Of a stretch of 64,000 nucleotides of DNA, positions 1 to 8,092 are shown one piece after another (the stretch's first letter is position 1; every line of letters starts with the position of its first letter). Under the pieces are notes generated by a model. The model had not been told where the DNA came from, made no database searches, and worked only from the letters and a program-made list of their open reading frames with translations. The stretch is from Acidobacteriaceae bacterium (GTDB lineage: Bacteria; Acidobacteriota; Terriglobia; Terriglobales; Acidobacteriaceae), in assembly GCA_003134995.1 (NCBI GenBank), contig PLDC01000006.1, forward strand, positions 1-64,000, in the 5' to 3' direction. Both the position numbers and the translations under genes were made by a program.

Positions 1-492
<492 letters not shown>

Positions 493-976
493 CATAAAAT
501 TTACTCGGTGCAGATACAGTAGTCAGCCATCAGCTTGGTAGGGCGCGGCTTCAGCCGCGCCTCAGCTAGAACCTGAGCTGGAACTAAGCAGTTTTTTCTC
601 CATCGCCAGAATCTGGGCGAAAGAGACGAAACACGCTGACCACTGTGCGCCGACGCTTTTGAAATTCCTACACGAAGCTGCTTCAGAAAATCGATTCAGC
701 TTCGAGAAACGAACCAGAAAAGCAAAGCCGAAGTATGAACGTGGTCGAAATCGGAAGTAAACAATAAGAAAGTAAACCACACCCAATCTATTCAGTTGTG
801 AGGCATCGCCCTCACGATCTTTGAAAGCTAGCTCTCAGCTGTCAGCTTTCAGCTCTCAGTTTTTCTGAGGCGCGAAAGGGATAACTGGGATTCACCAAGT
901 TTGCTGTCCATCAGCATGAAACGTCACTCCCGGCAAGAAGCTGAGAGCTGATGGCTGATAGCTGACAGCTACGAGT
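493..976 (+). other. Unusually long 23S-5S spacer
   Basis: About 484 nt separate the 23S 3' end from the 5S gene; bacterial 23S-5S spacers are usually much shorter. I see no tRNA in it. It has a strong GC-rich hairpin at about 541-562 (GCGCGGCT / AGCCGCGC) and two phrase-repeat blocks at 830-859 and 941-970 that are inverted with respect to each other. Small ORFs here have no protein-like composition and are not called. Confidence 0.8.
830..970. repeat. Inverted pair of CAGCT-phrase repeats in the spacer
   Basis: The block at 830-859 is built from AGCTCTCAG / CTGTCAGCTTTCAG phrases. The block at 941-970 is built from CTGAGAGCTGATGG / CTGATAGCTGACAG phrases, roughly the reverse complement of the first. 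In the rRNA precursor they could form an imperfect ~30-bp stem around 860-940, just before the 5S gene. Whether this serves processing is not known. Confidence 0.7.
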
Positions 977-1144
<168 letters not shown>

Positions 1145-1182
1145 AGGTTTCAAAGTTTCAAGGTTTCAGAGTTTCAAAACGA

Positions 1183-1252
1183 CGCGCGGGGGCCTTCTGC
1201 TGGAGATCCTTCGCGAAGAACGCTCAGGATTTCGGCAGAAGGCTCCCGCGCG
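1183..1252. repeat. Large imperfect inverted repeat at left end of cargo
   Basis: The arms 1183-1200 (GCGCGGGGGCCTTCTGC) and 1235-1252 (GCAGAAGGCTCCCGCGC) pair over about 18 bp with one mismatch, leaving a ~34-nt loop. It lies between the first terminator and the 3' end of the nuclease gene. It could be a transcription barrier or a recombination site; the sequence alone does not decide. Confidence 0.8.
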
Positions 1253-1342
1253 CAAAGGACGCGCGCTCACGCCTTCTAGGCGCCTTTTTGCAGTCGTTGG
1301 CCCTTCGCGTTTCTTTGAAAAGATGATGGCGTCGTCGGCCGC

Positions 1343-2650
1343 CTACTTGATTGATTTCAGTTTGTAGCGCGCTCTCTCAAGTAGATCGTCGTATGTTAGA
1401 AGATTTAGGCGGGGTACGTCCTGCTCAACCTTCCGAAGCTGGATTGGACTTATTTTGCCTCTACGCCCAATAACGACAAACATCTTGGGCCTATAAGCTA
1501 GTAAGCCACATGCTCGCGCAACAGCCTCCCTGTTTCGCTCATCATCAAAATAAAAGCTGTACTCACGCAGCTGTGCGCACGCTTCATATACGGCTGCGGA
1601 AAAGCGTTCTCGTCTCTGTTTCAGAACAAAGATCTCTGTTGAGGGAAGCTTTAGGTCTAGAATGTCGCAGAGGCGGCCTTGCCCCACTGGCTCCAGAACA
1701 AAATCCGGTATCAAGGCCTCCCCGTCCTCCCTGCGCAGGACCACATGCGCATGTGCCGCCTTGTATTGGTCGTTCTTTATGAACTCAGGGTACCTTTCGA
1801 AGAAGTCTTGGAGTTGAGATTCTTTGACTGCCGGGTCATTTATTAGATGCTCCAATTCTTCAACCGCAATGCGTAGTGCCCTCGTCTCGCACGAATGCAC
1901 ATACAAAAGATCGAATAGTTTTTGCTGGTCGCTTAGGAAGCGGTAACTCCCATCTTGTGTAAGGGCAACCACCTTAAGCTTTCCGTCTAACAGGGCAAGA
2001 GCCACAAACTCGTCGCCCGGTTCCGCGTCCGAGTCGGCTTTCTCCTCTAGTCGTACAACATTTTCTGCTTGCCAACCCTTCGGCCCTTTTACAACCTCAA
2101 ACTCGACCTCCTCATTCTCCACGAGAGTGGGGCGGTCAGAGGATTGTATAAAGGAGAAGTGCACGAATACATCTTCTCCGTTCTTCTTGCGGTTGACGAA
2201 TCCATATCCCTTGCCATCATGCCACCATTTGACAGTGCCGTTTTCCCTTTGGCCTCTTGTTACTTCGAGGGATTTGTCTCCCGATTGCACCTGGTTTTTT
2301 TCGCCTTCGAATCGTTGACGTCTTATTACTTCGGGAGATTCGCGTTTCGGTTGGATCTGGTTTTTTTCACCCTCAAATTGCTGGCGTCCGGTGCGTAACG
2401 AATCTCGGACTCGCCTCAAGATCTTTTTTAAGTTGGCCCATGACGAAGGTTGGTTGTTTGTCACTAGGGATGCCCCCGAACGGAAAATTACTCCCTCGTT
2501 TCTTTGTCTCCGAGAAGAGCTATCAATTTGCTCGGACCTAAAAGGACCCGGCGCGCTGGCCAAGTCCGTTTCCTCTCGAAGCGTGGATTCTACTGCAGAC
2601 ATGGGACCCACGCAACGGGAGGAATTGGCAACGGAGACAAATTTTAACAC
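1343..2650 (-). CDS. Cold-shock-domain / Shedu-like (DUF4263) nuclease fusion protein
   Basis: The 435-aa product has three parts. Residues 1-135 are polar and include two tandem copies of a 22-residue repeat (about 89-110 and 111-132; DNA 2255-2386). Residues 136-203 are a cold-shock domain with RNP1-like KGYGFV (147-152) and RNP2-like DVFVHF (160-165), a single-stranded RNA/DNA binding fold. Residues about 275-400 look like the Shedu/DUF4263 PD-(D/E)xK nuclease: a helix with LQDFFERYPEF, then PDF (315-317), DLK (332-334) and QLREY (360-364). Known Shedu proteins are anti-phage nucleases; defence is an inference here. The start is GTG with AGGAG 5 nt upstream (2654-2658); ATG at 2602 is an alternative without a clear ribosome site. 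The gene runs against the rRNA operon and looks more A/T-rich than its neighbours, suggesting transfer. Confidence 0.85.
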   Translation of the reverse strand: MLKFVSVANSSRCVGPMSAVESTLREETDLASAPGPFRSEQIDSSSRRQRNEGVIFRSGASLVTNNQPSSWANLKKILRRVRDSLRTGRQQFEGEKNQIQPKRESPEVIRRQRFEGEKNQVQSGDKSLEVTRGQRENGTVKWWHDGKGYGFVNRKKNGEDVFVHFSFIQSSDRPTLVENEEVEFEVVKGPKGWQAENVVRLEEKADSDAEPGDEFVALALLDGKLKVVALTQDGSYRFLSDQQKLFDLLYVHSCETRALRIAVEELEHLINDPAVKESQLQDFFERYPEFIKNDQYKAAHAHVVLRREDGEALIPDFVLEPVGQGRLCDILDLKLPSTEIFVLKQRRERFSAAVYEACAQLREYSFYFDDERNREAVARACGLLAYRPKMFVVIGRRGKISPIQLRKVEQDVPRLNLLTYDDLLERARYKLKSIK

Positions 2651-2661
2651 CCGCTCCTGTG

Positions 2662-2740
2662 CCGAACACGGAAGTTAAGCCCCGCAGGGCCGATGGTACT
2701 GCACGCGCCAAGTGTGTGGGAGCGTAGGTCGTTGCCGGCA
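2662..2740 (+). pseudogene. 5'-truncated 5S rRNA gene remnant
   Basis: This copy keeps 5S nucleotides from about 41 to the 3' end and lacks the first 40, so it cannot form helix I. The match to the complete gene starts abruptly at CCGAACACGG. It is either the displaced 3' end of a 5S gene split by integration or the rest of a second tandem 5S gene. Its antisense strand lies directly upstream of the nuclease gene. Confidence 0.92.
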
Positions 2741-2743
2741 TTA

Positions 2744-2779
2744 ATAAAGGCCAGTCTGAGAAATCAGATTGGCCTTTTC
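2744..2779. terminator. Duplicate rrn terminator (copy 2), bidirectional
   Basis: The same GGCC-rich hairpin as at 1100-1136, copied along with the 5S remnant. The DUF2442 gene that converges from the right ends at 2783, so this hairpin probably now terminates that gene on the minus strand. Any leftward transcript for the nuclease gene must start inside or to the left of this hairpin, or read through it. Confidence 0.85.
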
Positions 2780-2782
2780 CTT

Positions 2783-3283
2783 TTACGCCCGTGCTGAAGA
2801 GCGGTCGACCGAATCCTCGGAGGCGGGGCGCAGCAACCTCCTGATTGTAGCGGGATCGCGCGTGCCCAATTTGAGAAAGATTCTTTCAAGATACACACGG
2901 ACAGTGTGATTAGAGACCTGCAGCTGACTTGCAATTTCCTTGTTTGTAGATCCTTGCACTATCAATTTAAGTACCTGCTGCTCTCGCCTCGACAAATCAG
3001 GCTTGGAACCAAGCGCGATGGACCGGAGATCCTTCGGCGCAGGCGCTCCCCGAAGTAGACCTTCGGTGCTGAGGTCTTCGTCCACGTCGGGCCAGTGGAT
3101 GCCGTAGCCTCCGCCGGCGATTTTCCAGTTGTTGCGTTGGTTGGGCGTGGCGTTGAGCAGGCGGGGATACCATGCGAGGGGCACAGAGATAACCCGGCCG
3201 TCGCGCAGCGACACGCTCAGTGCGTCGTCGCCCACTGTAACGTCGAGGACTCTCTCATCCGCCGCTGCTGCCGAAAAAGCCAT
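2783..3283 (-). CDS. DUF2442 protein with C-terminal LuxR-type helix-turn-helix
   Basis: Residues ~10-90 resemble DUF2442 (DDALSVSLRDGRVISVPLAW, then a YGIHWPDVDEDL motif). Residues ~105-160 form a LuxR/GerE helix-turn-helix (LSRREQQVLKLI, TNKEIASQL). DUF2442 partners of DUF4160 proteins are usually small or carry an Xre-type helix-turn-helix, so the LuxR-type domain is unusual. GGAGG lies 6 nt before the ATG. The gene overlaps the upstream DUF4160 gene by 29 bp, so the two are translated together, and its stop lies at the edge of the duplicated 5S terminator. Likely role: DNA-binding antitoxin or repressor of the pair. Confidence 0.8.
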   Translation of the reverse strand: MAFSAAAADERVLDVTVGDDALSVSLRDGRVISVPLAWYPRLLNATPNQRNNWKIAGGGYGIHWPDVDEDLSTEGLLRGAPAPKDLRSIALGSKPDLSRREQQVLKLIVQGSTNKEIASQLQVSNHTVRVYLERIFLKLGTRDPATIRRLLRPASEDSVDRSSARA

Positions 3284-3500
3284 TCCAAGCCTCCAGGAGC
3301 CGCAACCTGTTTTCGAGCACTATTGATTGTATCTCGCGCAGTTCGTGAGCGCGAAATCCAAAGTTTGCCGCCAGTTGGACCGGGCCGAGCCAGAATTTTG
3401 CCGAAGCCTCATCGCGATCAACATGAACGTGCGGCGGTTCGTTCGGCTCATGGCTATAAAAGTAGAGCCGGTAAGGGCCGGAACGAAGCACCGTCGGCAT
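3255..3500 (-). CDS. DUF4160 family protein (toxin-antitoxin partner)
   Basis: This 81-aa protein has the DUF4160 pattern: YRLYFYSHEPNEPPHVHVDR, then AKFWL and a C-terminal helix ending in W-N-x-FF. Such genes normally precede a DUF2442 gene, as here, and the pair is regarded as a putative toxin-antitoxin system without a settled biochemical activity. There is no clear Shine-Dalgarno sequence before the ATG at 3500. It is first gene of a two-gene operon with the DUF2442-LuxR gene. Confidence 0.82.
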   Translation of the reverse strand: MPTVLRSGPYRLYFYSHEPNEPPHVHVDRDEASAKFWLGPVQLAANFGFRAHELREIQSIVLENRLRLLEAWNGFFGSSGG

Positions 3501-3643
3501 GGCGCGATTGTAGCAAAGCCCTCCCCCCCCCAGAAAGTTTTTCCACAGCCCCTATGTTCACTTAACCTTGCGCCACTCCCCGCAATACTCCACAATAGCT
3601 CTATAGCTCGAAAAAGCTATAGCCCTCCGCTAAGTCGTGATGG

Positions 3644-3739
3644 CTCAAGATTTTACCCCTAACTCGTTGCAAGCAATAGATTAAATCGCAATTTCCCGCT
3701 AACTCCATGATTCCAATACACCGTGGGGGAGGGGGGTAG
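3644..3739 (+). repeat. Dispersed repeat with G-run tail, copy A
   Basis: About 95 bp closely match 56771-56874 in the same orientation, including the shared core GCTAACTCCATGATTCCAAT and a following GGGGGAGGGGGG tract. The rest of the gap 3501-3879 holds a small hairpin (CTATAGCT / AGCTATAG, 3600-3622) and no gene that I can support. Confidence 0.85.
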
Positions 3740-3820
3740 TTGGATCAGGGTCAGGTCTGCAAAAAGGTTTTCGAGTTCCGAGTTACGTCAAAGGGCGAGG
3801 CTTCAGGGCTGCAGCATCGC

Positions 3821-3871
3821 AAGGTTTCGCCTTCGAAACCTTGAAACTCTGAAACGTTGAAACTTTCAAGG
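3821..3871. repeat. GTTTCAA-phrase repeat with hairpin
   Basis: The block contains the hairpin AAGGTTTCG-CCTT-CGAAACCTT (3821-3842), followed by TTGAAACTCTGAAACGTTGAAAC phrases. The same phrase family occurs at 1146-1179, just inside the left border of the nuclease cargo. It sits just before the start of the next gene and reaches into its ribosome-binding region (AAGGAG, 3868-3873). Confidence 0.8.
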
Positions 3872-3879
3872 AGACTACC

Positions 3880-4692
3880 ATGCCAAATTTCCCAAATCGC
3901 TGTCAGCGCCTCAAAGTCAACGGCACCCAGTGCGGATCGCCCGCCCTGCGCCGCAACCGCTTCTGCTACTTCCACAAACTCCACCAGGAACAGCGCATCA
4001 CCCTCAGCACCGATCGACTAAGAAACGATCAAGCCCGCCGCAGCCGCAACCTCACCATCACTCTCCCTGTCCTCGAAGACGCCAACTCCATCCAGGTCAC
4101 GCTCATGCAAGTCATGCGCCTCATCATCTCCGGCCAGATCGCCGCCAAGCAGACCGGACTCCTGCTCTACGCCCTGCAAACCGCCAGCTCCAACCTCGCC
4201 CGCACCAGCTTCGAGCCCTACAGGCACGACATCGTTCTCGACCCGAAAACCGTGAACCAAACTGCGCTCGGCTCTCCTATTTGGGAAGATGAAGACTTCC
4301 CCGACAACCAGGAAGAAGCCAACGACGAGGCCGCAAACCCGGACGATCCGCGCCCCAACTTCACTCCACGCACACCGCAGGAAGCCAGGAACAAGGCCGA
4401 AATGAGCCGCTGGAGCGAGGCCGAAGCCGACCGCCTTCAGGCCTTAGGCAAACTCCAGCGCGAGGCCGAACGCCGAGCCGAACTCCGCGAGGACCGCATC
4501 GAAGCCGAACGCCAACAGGCAGAAGAGGAGGCCATCGAAGCAGTCGCCCGCCAGAACGCAAGCCGGTCCGCCGCCGCCGTAACCCCCGCAGGCCGCGCCA
4601 TCCTCCCGCCCCAACCACCCACCCAGCCGCCCGCCAAGCATCCTCCGGCCAAGGCCACAATCGGCGAGGTCCGAGAAAAGGTAAACGTGTAA
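3880..4692 (+). CDS. Hypothetical protein with N-terminal Cys/His motif and coiled-coil tail
   Basis: A 270-aa protein of unknown function. The N-terminus has C-x9-C-x11-C-x3-H spacing (RCQRLKVNGTQCG, then FCYFH), like a small zinc-binding motif. The middle (about 60-110) is a mixed helical segment. From about 165 onward it is very rich in E, R and A and should form a long coiled coil, ending in a P-rich tail. AAGGAG precedes the ATG. Similar proteins are, in my memory, common in acidobacterial genomes, but I cannot name a function. Confidence 0.75.
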   Translation: MPNFPNRCQRLKVNGTQCGSPALRRNRFCYFHKLHQEQRITLSTDRLRNDQARRSRNLTITLPVLEDANSIQVTLMQVMRLIISGQIAAKQTGLLLYALQTASSNLARTSFEPYRHDIVLDPKTVNQTALGSPIWEDEDFPDNQEEANDEAANPDDPRPNFTPRTPQEARNKAEMSRWSEAEADRLQALGKLQREAERRAELREDRIEAERQQAEEEAIEAVARQNASRSAAAVTPAGRAILPPQPPTQPPAKHPPAKATIGEVREKVNV

Positions 4693-4788
4693 ATAAGAAA
4701 AGCACTCCCAGCCATAGCCGCCGCAGTCCGCCAAAACAGCGGCCACAACAGATGAAATCAGGCGTCGGGCGTCAAGAACACTGGAACG

Positions 4789-4832
4789 AAAAGCCGGAAG
4801 CCGGAAGCCCGAAAGCCGAAGCCCAAAGCCCG
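4789..4832. repeat. GAAGCC(C/G)GAAGCC phrase repeat
   Basis: Six or so imperfect copies of AAGCCGG / AAGCCCG in tandem. A related block is at 24599-24623. No function is evident. Confidence 0.8.
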
Positions 4833-4918
4833 TTTTGACTTGAGTCCTAAGCCGAAGTTCGATACTGTGTGTGCCGGACACTGGTGTGCCAGCCAGTCGC
4901 GGGAGTGGAGCAGGCGTC

Positions 4919-5356
4919 ATGAACTTAGTGAGGAAGCCGCGGACTACAGCGGCGCGAGTGATCGTGATTCTCGCGTTGATGATTTTGCCTGGAGTCACGC
5001 TGGCTGCGGAGTCCTTCGACGGCAAGTGGCAGACCACCGTCTCGTGCGAAAATTTTCGCGATGCGCTGGGTTTTTCTTATCGCTTCATGAGTGATGTGAA
5101 AGACGGAAACTTCCGCGGGCTGCATGGCACCGAAGGCCAGCCCAGTTCCCTGCTGATTGAAGGTAAGATCGATGCCGACGGAACGGGCAAGCTTTATGCG
5201 ACGGGGCGCACTGGGTCAAAGGAATACGTCCCGGGGCGCGACACCCCGCGCGGCACCGAGTACAGCTACAACATCGACGCGCATTTCAAAGGCACCAAAG
5301 GCACCGGCACGCGGATCGAGGGGCGCCCCTGTTCGTTCACCTTCGAAAAGCAGTGA
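4919..5356 (+). CDS. Secreted hypothetical protein
   Basis: The chosen ATG (4919, GGAG upstream) gives a 145-aa protein with a signal peptide (RKPRTTAARVIVILALMILP, cleavage after TLAA). The mature part has only two cysteines (TTVSCENF and GRPCSFTF), probably forming a disulfide, and alternates short beta strands. I recognise no family. An upstream in-frame ATG at 4871 would bury the signal peptide and is less likely. Confidence 0.7.
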   Translation: MNLVRKPRTTAARVIVILALMILPGVTLAAESFDGKWQTTVSCENFRDALGFSYRFMSDVKDGNFRGLHGTEGQPSSLLIEGKIDADGTGKLYATGRTGSKEYVPGRDTPRGTEYSYNIDAHFKGTKGTGTRIEGRPCSFTFEKQ

Positions 5357-5452
5357 AGAATTTTTATGATGTTGTCATTCACTGTATCGCTGCCCAGATT
5401 GGCCTTGCTTCGCAGATTCGTATGACGCTATGCTCTAACAGGAGTTCCTTCC

Positions 5453-5716
5453 ATGGCAGCCCTCGATTGGTCGCAATGTTCGGCAGTGGAGAGTGTCCCC
5501 GGCAAGGTAAGCGGCGCATGGGTGTTGAAGGGCACGCGGATGCCTGTATCCGCCATCTTCGAAAATCTCGAGGCAGGGGCGAATCTCGACAACATCATGG
5601 AGTGGTACGACGGCCTGGATCGAGAACAGGTCAAGGCCGTGATTGAATTTGCTGCCCGCAGTCTCGACAAAGCTCCCGCCTTTGCACCCGCCCGTACCTA
5701 TTCGGTCCTATCTTAA
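5453..5716 (+). CDS. DUF433 family antitoxin-like protein
   Basis: An 87-aa protein with the DUF433 pattern: GAWVLKGTRMPVSAIFENL followed by EWYDGLDREQVKAVIEFAA. DUF433 proteins are winged-helix-like and are usually paired with a DUF5615 PIN-like protein. Here the partner directly downstream is broken. GGAG precedes the ATG. Confidence 0.85.
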   Translation: MAALDWSQCSAVESVPGKVSGAWVLKGTRMPVSAIFENLEAGANLDNIMEWYDGLDREQVKAVIEFAARSLDKAPAFAPARTYSVLS

Positions 5717-6010
5717 GGGACACGAGGTTCGCACGGCTGCACAGCAAGGATGGGACAAGCGAATGGCGAATTGCTCGCAGTCGCCGAGACGGACGGCTTC
5801 GACGTGTTGCTGACGACTGATAAGAACATGCGCAATCAGCAAAATCTCGCGAGCCGCAAGATTGCTGTTGTAGTTCTCGGCCAACAGCAGTGGCCAAGTT
5901 TGCGGTCCCATGTTCAGCTTGTCGTGGAAGCGGTGAATGCTGCGGTGCCGGGTAGTTACTCAGAAATCAGGATACCGCCGGAGCCTCTTGAAGGAATTAA
6001 TGCAATTTAA
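5696..6010 (+). pseudogene. DUF5615 PIN-like protein, truncated and frameshifted
   Basis: The downstream reading frame (from 5750) encodes DUF5615-like LLAVAETDGFDVLLTTDKNM, RKIAVVVLGQQQWP and a SYSEI ending. The preceding DUF5615 segment (PIRSYLKGHEVRTAAQQGWDK) lies in another frame at about 5698-5760, so one base appears lost near 5760. The usual N-terminal start with its acidic residue (a MKILFD-type strand) is also missing and merges into the end of the DUF433 gene. The toxin half is therefore probably dead, leaving an orphan antitoxin. Confidence 0.75.
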
Positions 6011-6067
6011 CTCATGTTTTGGCTGGGGATGCCGATCTCTCCTTGGTAAGAGGGAAAGGAGTTGCTT

Positions 6068-6310
6068 ATGAGTTTTTCGATCTCCAGCACATTACCGGCT
6101 CTGGCGCCTGCGGCTGCGAACGCTTCCGCGAAGCCGGCGAGCGCTCAACCCCAGCCAACCACGAACGCCTCCGCCGATACGGTGAAACTGTCGGAGTCGC
6201 AACAGGTCAATCAACTCTACAACCAGGGCCTGGAGGTCTCGCAAATCGCGACCAGCCTCAACATGACCATCTCCGATGTGAATAGCTATTTAGGCATTAC
6301 TGTCACGTAA
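6068..6310 (+). CDS. Small hypothetical protein with C-terminal helix-turn-helix-like segment
   Basis: An 80-aa protein starting at ATG 6068, with AAGGAG at 6056-6061. The first half is rich in A, P, S and T and looks unstructured. The second half (ESQQVNQLYNQGLEVSQIA, then LNMTISDVNSYLGI) looks like a resolvase/sigma-type helix-turn-helix in which a linker helix precedes a recognition helix. No family is recognised. A terminator follows at 6347. Confidence 0.7.
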   Translation: MSFSISSTLPALAPAAANASAKPASAQPQPTTNASADTVKLSESQQVNQLYNQGLEVSQIATSLNMTISDVNSYLGITVT

Positions 6311-6346
6311 GGCTCAGCGAGCCTGCGGCAGTCGTGCGCAAAAATC

Positions 6347-6382
6347 AAGGCCGGCCATTAAATGTGGCCGGCCTTTTGTTTT
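6347..6382 (+). terminator. Rho-independent terminator
   Basis: A perfect 11-bp stem (AAGGCCGGCCA / TGGCCGGCCTT) with a 7-nt loop is followed by TTGTTTT. It ends the transcript of the small gene at 6068-6310. Confidence 0.9.
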
Positions 6383-6467
6383 CTAACGGTGGGGGAATCT
6401 GCGCTAGCACTTTTTTATCGCCGCGAACAATCCCATCATCCTTATTGGGAGTTCTCTGTTTACGGCC

Positions 6468-7433
6468 ATGGCGGCGAATCAGGAATTGGTTCCGGAACGG
6501 CGGCGCTGTTTGCGGCAGATGGTGCATGCTCCGGCGTTTGCGAGTTTTGACGGCGTTAGCGGCGGAATGATTCTGGATTTGAGCGAGGAAGGATTGTCGA
6601 TGCAGATGGGCGATGCGAGCGAGAGGCCGAGCATTGAGAAGGGCCGCCGCGTGCGCATGGAGATTGATCTCTCACCGAGCGGACACGTGGAAACCACGGG
6701 CTATATCGCGTGGGCCGACGCGCTTGGACGCGCGGGCGTGCGTTTCTCGGATTTGCCGGAAGCGGCGCGGCAGCGGTTGAACGAATGGTTGACGGTGAAT
6801 GCGGGAGCGCCGAGTCATATCGCTCCGAAAGTGGCGCTGGGTCGCGCGCGGGGTTGGGGCGCGGGAGAGAAATCCGGCGGAGGTGATCGCGAACATATGA
6901 CGATCAGTCTGGAAGCGGAGAGCGAGGCTCGGGAAACCGCGGGAGAAAATGGGAGCGAGCGGCAGAGTTCGTCGGCAACGGTGCAGTATGAATTCAGTTC
7001 GCTGGGAAACGATTTGACGTCGACGTTGCGGCTGATTGGAGAGCGGGCGCGGGTGCTGACTCGAGGGGCGAGCGCCGCGATCGCGCTGGTTCACAAAGAT
7101 GGAGTGATGTGCCGGGCGAGCGTTGGAGAGAGCGCGCCGGCGCTGGGCACGCGGCTGGACGTGAACTCCGGGCTTTCGGGCGAGTGCTTTCGCGAGGGAA
7201 GAGCTTTGAGGTGCGATGATGCGGAAGTGGATCCGCGCGTGGATCTGGAAAGTTGCCGACGGCTCGGCGTGCGCTCGATTCTGGCAGCGCCGGTACGCTT
7301 TGAGCGGGATACTGTGGGATTGCTGATGGTGTTTGCGCCGGAGCCTTTTAATTTTGATGAGGGCGATGTGGCGGTTGCGGAGAGTTTGGCGCATACGGTG
7401 ATTCGGAGCATGCGGCAGGCGGAGGCTGGGTAG
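6468..7433 (+). CDS. PilZ-GAF two-domain protein
   Basis: A 321-aa cytoplasmic protein. Residues ~1-110 form a PilZ domain with an Arg-rich N-terminus (ERRRCLR) and DLSEEG, matching the c-di-GMP binding RxxxR...(D/N)xSxxG pattern. Residues ~170-320 form a GAF domain (ALVHKDGVMCRASVGESAP, GLSGECFREG, SILAAPVRF, GLLMVFAPEP). The linker is charged and low in complexity. It could couple c-di-GMP to a small-molecule or redox signal; the output is unknown as there is no effector domain. The ribosome site is weak. Confidence 0.85.
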   Translation: MAANQELVPERRRCLRQMVHAPAFASFDGVSGGMILDLSEEGLSMQMGDASERPSIEKGRRVRMEIDLSPSGHVETTGYIAWADALGRAGVRFSDLPEAARQRLNEWLTVNAGAPSHIAPKVALGRARGWGAGEKSGGGDREHMTISLEAESEARETAGENGSERQSSSATVQYEFSSLGNDLTSTLRLIGERARVLTRGASAAIALVHKDGVMCRASVGESAPALGTRLDVNSGLSGECFREGRALRCDDAEVDPRVDLESCRRLGVRSILAAPVRFERDTVGLLMVFAPEPFNFDEGDVAVAESLAHTVIRSMRQAEAG

Positions 7434-8092
7434 GAGCGGTAGGGGCGACGCGTTAGAATCCCCGCTTCTCGCAAAGTACGCGAGAAATGGGGCACCCGAT
7501 CTGGGCTGGGCAGCTGTCGACGGAAGCGCCGCGCGGGAAAGCTGGGACTGGTTTTGTAAGATCTTCCACAGAAAATTCGGGTTCTGCACAGCTTTCTTGA
7601 GCGTCCTGCGTTCGCATGCGTTGCGCCGACGATTACAGTCGGTAGAATTAGTCTGTGGCCAGCAGAAGCAATATCGAGCATGTAGGGAAGCGCGTGGACG
7701 AGTTCTATTCCCTCTGCGAAAAGATCGCGGTGAGAACCTTCCTGTTTGTAATCTTTATGGCGAAGCTCGCGAAGTTTGCCGTTTGGTTTTTTCGATAGTC
7801 GCTTTTGGTAAGGTCAGGGTGTTAAAACGAAGCGACTACGTCCGGGTTTTCCTAACGGTGCGCACAGAAATTGGAAGCGATTCACAGATTCTCCACACAT
7901 TCTCAGATTCTTGGCGAAGATGTTCTTCCAACATTCCCTTCTTTCTGTTGCAATGTCCCTCGGTGATGAATCCACTCGGTGAGCGGGTTAGTTGGATCCG
8001 TGGCTGCCGACCGTACATCTAATTAAATTTTCTATTTCGCTTTCTGTTCGCTCGCATCATAAATTGGTGCAGCAGGGGACTCTCACGCCCAA
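7434..8092. other. 659-bp intergenic region upstream of dnaB
   Basis: No gene is supported. It carries a phrase repeat at 7464-7500 (CTTCTCGCAAAG...ATGGGGCACCC) that recurs in variant form at 35506-35533. An ORF at 7597-8022 has no recognisable features and is rich in Arg and Cys in the way of non-coding frames. The dnaB promoter should lie in the last 150 bp, where the DNA becomes A/T-rich (8020-8060). Confidence 0.6.

Noticed and set aside
562..786. ORF in the 23S-5S spacer
   Set aside because: No ribosome site, no protein-like pattern, and it lies antisense within an rRNA precursor.
7597..8022. 141-aa ORF upstream of dnaB
   Set aside because: No recognisable motif, Arg/Cys-rich composition, no Shine-Dalgarno sequence.
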